DNA of 10,529 nucleotides from Nitrospira sp. (GTDB taxonomy: Bacteria; Nitrospirota; Nitrospiria; Nitrospirales; Nitrospiraceae), in assembly GCA_025363325.1 (NCBI GenBank), contig JANYEF010000520.1:1-10529 (forward strand). The letters run 5' to 3'. Position 1 is the first letter of the stretch. Each line of letters starts with the position of its first letter. Below, piece by piece: positions 6,897 through 10,529 of the stretch. Made by a program: the position numbers and the translations under genes. A model generated the notes under the pieces. That model ran no database searches. It worked only from the letters and a program-made list of their open reading frames with translations, and was not told the DNA's origin.

Positions 6897-6925
6897 TTGA
6901 CTTGCCCCAATCGAGGGGATACAGT
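6897..6925 (+). promoter_or_regulatory. Sigma70-like promoter for the toxin-antitoxin-like pair
   Basis: TTGACT (6897-6902) and TACAGT (6920-6925) are 17 bases apart and match consensus at five and four of six positions. Transcription would start near 6932, just before the small gene at 6960. GGGGATACAGTCCCC (6915-6929) is a short inverted repeat centred on the -10 box and is a candidate operator for self-repression, as is usual in such pairs. The operator is inference. Confidence 0.45.
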
Positions 6926-6959
6926 CCCCGGCATGCAGAATGCGAAGCGATCGTCCAAA

Positions 6960-7217
6960 ATGACGAAAGCTGAATTGATCCGGCGAGTCAGTTCGGGTGC
7001 CTTGCCTACCGATACGGTGCTGACCGATCTGGCCAGGGAGCTGCATGATTTTGAGGCCAAATACCACATGCGCTCAGAGGTGTTTCACGCCCTGATCGTG
7101 GGCACTCCGGCCGAAGACACGCCGGATTTCATCAACTGGGCCATGTGTTATCGCAGCTACTTCCGCACACTTCAGGCAAAGTTCTCGTTGAAAACCCTGG
7201 CTCCCTATGCCCGGTGA
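6960..7217 (+). CDS. Small antitoxin-like partner of a TumE/DUF6516 protein
   Basis: An 85-residue protein starting MTKAELIRRVSSGALPTDTV. The core, LARELHDFEAKYHMRSEVFH with a later EDTPDFINWAMCYRSY, matches a pattern I know from small proteins encoded directly before TumE/DUF6516 proteins (helix, FE-KY-M--E-F, short gap, DF--W---Y). I infer that it is the antitoxin or partner. No helix-turn-helix is evident. ATG 6960 is chosen because it lies about 28 bases after the predicted transcription start; ATG 6933 in the same frame is too close to that start, and neither has a strong ribosome site. The gene overlaps the next by 11 bases, a strong sign of a two-gene unit. The pair is bracketed by IS3 remnants, which points to acquisition by transfer. 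Confidence 0.6.
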   Translation: MTKAELIRRVSSGALPTDTVLTDLARELHDFEAKYHMRSEVFHALIVGTPAEDTPDFINWAMCYRSYFRTLQAKFSLKTLAPYAR

Positions 7218-7644
7218 GGGCCAGGAGCGGGCCCTTCTGATTGATCGCTGCTGGTCCATTTATCTCCTACTCACCGAACACGTCTCAGTTCCCTCAGCCT
7301 TCCATGAAGAGTTTCCGATCCTCGTGGAGCGAGCCACACACTCCGGCCTCTTCCACCTCACCGTGCGCCTCTCGGACGAGAATTCGCTCTACATCAGGGA
7401 GGAATACCAAGTCACTGGCCATCAACTGCACGTTGGCAGCTACAGCTACACCCTGACCGGACCAGGCGGCGCCCCGCTCTTTCGAGCCGATCCCCTTCCC
7501 CACCATCGCACGGATCACCGGAAGCGTCCCCTCGCTGCCTTTCCCCATCACTTGCACGATCCCAGGGGCCGTATCTTGTCGTTCAGCGGAGAAGTCAGCG
7601 ACTTCATTGCACTCGTGAAACAGCACACGAACCAATCCAGGTGA
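7207..7644 (+). CDS. TumE-family (DUF6516) toxin-like protein
   Basis: A 145-residue protein. After an N-terminal helical part (about residues 8-50) comes the DUF6516-like region: SLYIREEYQ, YSYTLTGPGGAPLFRADPLP, HHR, FPHHLHDPRG and the final helix SGEVSDFIALVKQ. The order of a Y-Y strand, PLF-R-D, PHH, FPHH-H and an acidic C-terminal helix is how I recognise the family, which NCBI annotation names as TumE-type toxins. The histidine-rich stretch could be a nuclease-like active site, but that is inference. At 145 residues it is somewhat longer than the compact members because of the N-terminal helical extension. It starts inside the last codons of the partner gene (11-base overlap), so translation is probably coupled. 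Whether it is toxic is untested, and the family name is from recall. Confidence 0.6.
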   Translation: MPGEGQERALLIDRCWSIYLLLTEHVSVPSAFHEEFPILVERATHSGLFHLTVRLSDENSLYIREEYQVTGHQLHVGSYSYTLTGPGGAPLFRADPLPHHRTDHRKRPLAAFPHHLHDPRGRILSFSGEVSDFIALVKQHTNQSR

Positions 7645-7678
7645 ACGTCGAGCTACGACCCCATCTCTCTTTTCCGTG

Positions 7679-7727
7679 GGCCAGTGAGATGCGCGTCGCG
7701 GTTACAGAGCCTCGCGTCACACTGGCC
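7679..7727. repeat. Strong inverted repeat after the TumE-like gene
   Basis: GGCCAGTGAGATGCG (7679-7693) and CGCGTCACACTGGCC (7713-7727) pair at 13 of 15 positions around a 19-base loop. It lies 35 bases after the gene's stop. Without a following T-run it is not a standard Rho-independent terminator, but it could stabilise the 3' end of the transcript. Confidence 0.5.
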
Positions 7728-7742
7728 TTGGGCCACAATAAG

Positions 7743-7764
7743 TCAATAGTCAAGCTTGACCCCA
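7743..7764. repeat. Isolated IS-end-like sequence with a 12-base palindrome
   Basis: TCAATAGTCAAGCTTGACCC then CA. It contains the perfect palindrome GTCAAGCTTGAC (7749-7760) and resembles the putative right end of IS3 remnant 1 (AGTCAAGC, two or three bases, then GACCCCA at 6835-6841). It may be a third, solitary element terminus. It sits 12 bases before IS3 remnant copy 2. Confidence 0.35.
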
Positions 7765-7776
7765 ACTTCCTCCTCC

Positions 7777-7901
7777 TGTAACCCCAAGCGGCGGCACTCC
7801 ACGCTGGGCTCTCTCAGTCCGATGGAGTTCGAAGTGAAGGCCGGATGAGCGTCAGTAGAGGCAGGTGATGGTGCGATGCAAAGTCAATCAATGAGCCCAT
7901 A
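7777..7901 (+). mobile_element. IS3-family insertion sequence remnant (3' end of orfB), copy 2
   Basis: Encodes CNPKRRHSTLGSLSPMEFEV then KAG and TGA (7846-7848), the last 23 codons of an IS3-family OrfB transposase. It is the same length and orientation as copy 1 and starts at exactly the same codon (TGT). The 80-base block differs from copy 1 at only four positions. The terminal-like block TGCAAAGTCAATCAATGAGC then CCATA (7877-7901) follows after 20 bases. With copy 1 it brackets the TumE-like pair. Confidence 0.75.
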
Positions 7902-7903
7902 TC

Positions 7904-8217
7904 TCAGCACTGACGGCCTGCGAGAGCTACCTGCTGATAGGATTTATCCCCATACTTCTGATTGCCACAGTCGCCTGTGTTCTCCGCTGGCGTCTGTTCA
8001 ACGCCTTGCTGCGCTGCGGCCTTCACGATGGTGACAAATGCTACGACGCTTCGGGCCCGTCCGCACCAGCTGACGTTGGGTTGCTGGCCGGTAATTTTTC
8101 TGAATCTGAATAGGCTGGTGCGTTACATTCGTACCCGATGGCATCTGCCCACTTAAAGTGATCCTCCTTGAGTATCGCTCTTCCCAATTCTTCTACATCT
8201 TTTTGGTTTATCGACAT
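7904..8217 (-). pseudogene. Small hypothetical gene, apparently frameshifted
   Basis: ATG 8217 opens a 58-codon frame (MSINQKDVEELGRAILKEDH, FKWADAIGYECNAPAYSDSE and on) that ends in TAG at 8041-8043. In another frame the sequence continues coding-like, VVAFVTIVKAAAQQGVEQTP then AENTGDCGNQKYGDKSYQQV, to TGA at 7904-7906. One extra base near 8045-8050 would join the two into about 104 residues. The start overlaps the end of the neighbouring lipoprotein frame by 10 bases, suggesting coupled expression when both were intact. The ribosome site is weak. I do not recognise the family; there is no signal peptide. The 58-residue part could also be a complete small protein. The stretch just downstream (7904) abuts IS3 remnant copy 2. 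Confidence 0.4.
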
Positions 8218-8869
8218 AATCCAATAACCATATACTTGGCGGTTTCAAGTTCCAAGTGCAACGGGTGCTTGACCCCCTCCACGTATTTAAACGGAACCCA
8301 CATCACCACTTTGCCTGCCGCATCGAGAGCTTTGGGGCCGTAGGTCACTATCGAGTTCCCAGCGCGTGAGATCGTGGTTCGCAATACGTTATAGGCATTA
8401 GAGGTTAGAGCCGCTTGGCTCGTGAGGCTGCCTACCGAAGCTGATGAAGATAGTGATGGCGTGTACGTTAAGGCGATGCCCGCGGTGGGAGAGGGACTCT
8501 CAGAAAGTGAACTTCCGGGAATTTCAACCCGAAGACCGGAGGATACAGGGTCTTCATACGCTCCCAGTGGAACTTCAGGGCTTGACGCTGTACTCAGCGT
8601 AACTTGCGTACATCTTTCAGCATCCCGCTACTAAACGTTGCCGCGCTGCCATCTGGCAAGCTGACCGTTCCTCCCGCCGAGCCGACAACTTGAGTAACCG
8701 AAGAAGGCGCGGTGGTTCCTCCTCCGCTACTGCTCCCACCACTCCCGCACCCCGCCAGTAGGCCGACGAGCAACAGGCCGAAGAATGTAGCCGAGGCAAG
8801 TCCTCGGACGAGAGCATGGCCTCGCATGAGAAGCGACAAATGACGAGTGCTCGCACGCATGGAAACCAT
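8208..8869 (-). pseudogene. Surface lipoprotein gene with a one-base frameshift
   Basis: ATG 8869 (AGAGGAG seven bases upstream) begins MVSMRASTRHLSLLMRGHAL. A hydrophobic stretch ends in the perfect lipobox LLAGC (Cys41; Cys27 if it starts at the inner ATG), then a Ser/Gly linker. The next part, VGSAGGTVSLPDGSAATFSS, resembles the GGTV-LPDG opening of ZU5-like/Ig-like surface modules. The frame then stops at 8594, but another frame carries on naturally: TQVTLSTASSPEVPLGAYED through LRVEIPGSSLSES and NAYNVLRTTISRAGNSIVTY to a TAA at 8208-8210. One missing base somewhere in 8597-8627 explains this, and restoring it gives about 220 residues. It is either a decayed gene or a sequencing error. 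The downstream small gene overlaps its end and shows the same kind of defect. Confidence 0.7.
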
Positions 8870-9261
8870 AGGGACTCTCCTCTTTGTCAGCCGACCGATG
8901 TGACCCGAACAGGTGTTCAGGCTGAAGACTGAAGGTTGTACATTATCTCGCATCAAAACCCATAGTCTAAAAGCCTTCAGCCTGTACATCTGAGTTATTA
9001 CTGCCCAATGACATCTCCGCAACTCTGTTTGTCTTGGGGAGACAGAGCAAGAACTCGTTTGGGTGACTCGCGATGAGATATGGCTGGTCGGATAAGTCGT
9101 TATCGGGGGTCGATTCTGTGAGTGCGTGCAAGCCGGGAGCCGATTGCCGAGAGGAAGCAGACGCTGAATGTCAGCCGACATCACGAAAGCCCACGCTTGC
9201 AAAGGACGGACATTAGATGGCCCTCGAAAGAACTCGCCGCCGCACGATACCTAAACATATC
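8870..9261. other. Gene-free region between lipoprotein and IS1595 element
   Basis: About 390 bases with no convincing gene. It holds a perfect 10-base inverted repeat, CAGGCTGAAG (8918-8927) and CTTCAGCCTG (8975-8984), and a small hairpin, CTCTGTTTGTCT (9023-9034) with AGACAGAG (9040-9047). The lipoprotein promoter should lie here, but I could not assign one with confidence. The long frame on the minus strand running in from the lipoprotein lacks coding character before ATG 8869. Confidence 0.5.
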
Positions 9262-10276
9262 TAATGCTTATGCCTTTGACTCCGGTTAGGCCAGTGAGCA
9301 TATTACTGCAATGGGCCGCCCAGGATATCCGAAGAACATGCGTGAGTTTCGCCAGCAGTTTGCAACGAACGCGGCTTGCTTAGAATACTTGGTTCGATGC
9401 CGTTGGACGGAGGGATTCGTTTGTCCAAAGTGCTCCGGGCAATCAGCGTGGCTAAACTCGAAGCGCTACGTATTCGAGTGCCGTTCATGTGGGCGGCAGA
9501 CTTCGCCTATCGCGGGCACAATCATGCATCGCTCGCACGTTCCGGTGCAGGAGTGGTTTTGGGCGGCCTACTTAGTTGCCACGCATACGCCAGGAATCAG
9601 CGCACTCCAACTCCAGCGGCAACTTGGGATCGGCAATTACCGTGCGGCGTGGCATCTTCTGCATCGACTTCGCCGGGGTATGATCAACGAGGAACGCACG
9701 CGGCTGTCAGGGTTGATCGAGGCGGATGAAACGCATATCGGTGGACCCTCGAAAGGCAAGACTGGTAGGGGTGTTGCGGCTGCCAAGCACAAGACCCTGG
9801 TGGCGGGCGCGGTCGAAGTTCTCACGTACAAGGACGATGACGGGCGTCCCCGAGAGCGGGCCGGCAGGATACGCCTGCAGGCGATCCAGGATGCGGGTGA
9901 GGAGAACATCGGCACGTTCATTCGACGGCACATCGAGCCCGGTTCGCGGATCCGAACGGATGGCTGGCGCGGATACTCGGACACGGCTCTTGCCGGCTAC
10001 AAGCACAGCGTGCGAATCGTCGGCGTACCTGAACGGGCTCACCAGCGGGCGCCTCACATCCATCGCGTGTTCAGCAAGCTGAAGACCTGGCTGCTCGGCA
10101 CGCATCATGGGGTCAAGCCGAAGTATCTGCAGAGCTACTTGGACGAGTACGTCTTTCGCTTCAATCGCCGCCGGACACCGATGGCAGCATTTCAAACGCT
10201 TCTTGGGATTTCCAGCCGGAAACCTCCATTGACCCTCCACGCACTGGCATCACCGGAGTCAAAGGCATAAGCATTA
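9262..10276 (+). mobile_element. Complete IS1595-family insertion sequence
   Basis: A 1015-base element bounded by perfect 25-base inverted repeats at 9262-9286 and 10252-10276 (outer sequence TAATGCTTATGCCTTTGACT, continuing CCGGT). The A+T-rich direct repeat CATATC borders both ends (9256-9261 and 10277-10282) and is the likely target duplication or most of it; the family usually makes 8 bases, so the precise ends may differ by a base or two. It encodes one intact transposase and no passenger gene. The perfect ends and intact gene suggest a recent insertion, in contrast to the decayed surroundings. Confidence 0.88.
9311..10270 (+). CDS. IS1595-family transposase
   Basis: A 319-residue DDE-type transposase that cuts and joins the ends of its own element. 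The N-terminal zinc ribbon is clear: Cys38-x2-Cys41 (CPKC) and Cys57-x2-Cys60 (CRSC). A helical DNA-binding part follows (GISALQLQRQLGIGNYRAAW, about 95-114). The catalytic acids appear to be Asp139 (EADETHIGG), Asp217 (RTDGWRGY) and Glu279 in LDEYVFRFNRR, with the conserved HRVFSKLKTW before it. The length fits the family. The last codons and the stop lie inside the right inverted repeat, so the C-terminal PESKA is encoded by the terminus itself. Start ATG 9311 lies 24 bases after the left repeat and has only a weak ribosome site. Confidence 0.94.
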   Translation: MGRPGYPKNMREFRQQFATNAACLEYLVRCRWTEGFVCPKCSGQSAWLNSKRYVFECRSCGRQTSPIAGTIMHRSHVPVQEWFWAAYLVATHTPGISALQLQRQLGIGNYRAAWHLLHRLRRGMINEERTRLSGLIEADETHIGGPSKGKTGRGVAAAKHKTLVAGAVEVLTYKDDDGRPRERAGRIRLQAIQDAGEENIGTFIRRHIEPGSRIRTDGWRGYSDTALAGYKHSVRIVGVPERAHQRAPHIHRVFSKLKTWLLGTHHGVKPKYLQSYLDEYVFRFNRRRTPMAAFQTLLGISSRKPPLTLHALASPESKA

Positions 10277-10304
10277 CATATCATTATTATCCATACCTCT
10301 TCAG

Positions 10305-10449
10305 CAGGGTGCAGACAAACTCTTGGCGCGCGAGACTGGTTGATCTGGTCTGTCTGGTCTGTTCGGTCTGTCTCGTCTGTTTGGTTGAACCAGACCAACC
10401 AGACAGACCAGATGAACAAGACAGCCTGGCGAATTTTTTCAGCATCCTG
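10305..10449. repeat. MITE-like / REP-like inverted-repeat element, copy 2, with TCTGG/CCAGA core
   Basis: The left end CAGGGTGCAGACAAACTC matches CAGGATGCTGAAAAAGTC (the inverse of the right end type) at 14 of 18 bases. The right end (10426-10449, ...TTTTTCAGCATCCTG) is identical to the right end of the PilZ insertion at 22 of 24 bases. Its core is different: degenerate tandem TCTGG/TCTGT units (10343-10384) face complementary CCAGA/CAGAC units (10389-10414), so the whole can fold into one long imperfect hairpin. No coding capacity. It lies 28 bases after the IS1595 element. Confidence 0.6.
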
Positions 10450-10463
10450 CAATGCGCCAATGC

Positions 10464-10492
10464 TTGACTGCCCCGCATCTGAGGAATATCGT
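10464..10492 (+). promoter_or_regulatory. Sigma70-like promoter directed out of the window
   Basis: TTGACT (10464-10469) and TATCGT (10487-10492), exactly 17 bases apart, match consensus at five and four of six. A GGGAGGAG follows at 10501-10508, but no start codon fits it before the window ends. It may drive a gene to the right. Confidence 0.35.
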
Positions 10493-10529
10493 ATCCCTGT
10501 GGGAGGAGCTTAACGCCCCGAGGGAATAT

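Noticed and set aside
8610..8626. CTTTCAGCATCCCG as a third copy of the MITE-like terminus
   Set aside because: It lies within the lipoprotein coding frame, lacks the rest of the end and any partner repeat, and fits as ordinary codons.
7962..8634. Plus-strand frames of 60-70 codons between the IS3 remnant and the lipoprotein
   Set aside because: No ribosome sites or recognisable motifs; the minus strand in the same place has better coding character.
8870..9202. N-terminal extension of the lipoprotein frame up to 9202
   Set aside because: The extension lacks coding character, and a strong ribosome site plus signal peptide fix the start at 8869.
10305..10449. CRISPR-like array in the TCTGG repeats
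   Set aside because: Units are about five bases long, degenerate and without spacers.

Overview
The window looks like a chromosomal segment of a Gram-negative, GC-rich bacterium. It encodes the lipoprotein machinery of a double-membrane cell (Lnt, the start of a LolC/E permease, Pal). The gene style and the short CAGGATGCTGAAAAA-type intergenic repeats remind me of Nitrospira (Nitrospirota). That placement is from memory and gene style only, and is not proven by the sequence.

Left part (1-4400, minus strand): a tight operon read right to left, lnt > prfB > lysS > lolC/E-like (cut by the window edge). Lnt completes acylation of lipoproteins and LolC/E releases them for transport. prfB (peptide chain release factor 2) and lysS (lysyl-tRNA synthetase) are translation genes. 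prfB carries the classical in-frame UGA with a +1 programmed frameshift, so its true start (2748) lies in a different frame from most of the gene.

Middle (4400-5905, plus strand): a strong sigma70-like promoter, a possible 25-residue leader ORF, then pal and a second lipoprotein that looks YajG-like. Both are likely clients of the Lnt/Lol machinery encoded divergently next door.

Right part (5930-10529): an accessory, decaying zone. A single-domain PilZ gene is split by about 202 bp of inserted repeat with MITE-like inverted ends. Two near-identical 3'-end remnants of an IS3-family transposase gene lie in direct orientation on either side of a two-gene TumE/DUF6516-type toxin-antitoxin-like pair. 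On the minus strand are a frameshifted lipoprotein gene and an overlapping small frameshifted gene. Next comes a complete IS1595-family insertion sequence with 25-bp perfect inverted ends. A second MITE-like repeat, with the same terminus as the one in the PilZ gene, and a promoter-like sequence close the window.

I see no CRISPR array, rRNA or tRNA. The most notable items are the prfB recoding site, the split pilZ gene with its repeat family, and the remnant-bracketed TumE-like pair. I do not see convincing evidence for a wholly new multi-gene system.
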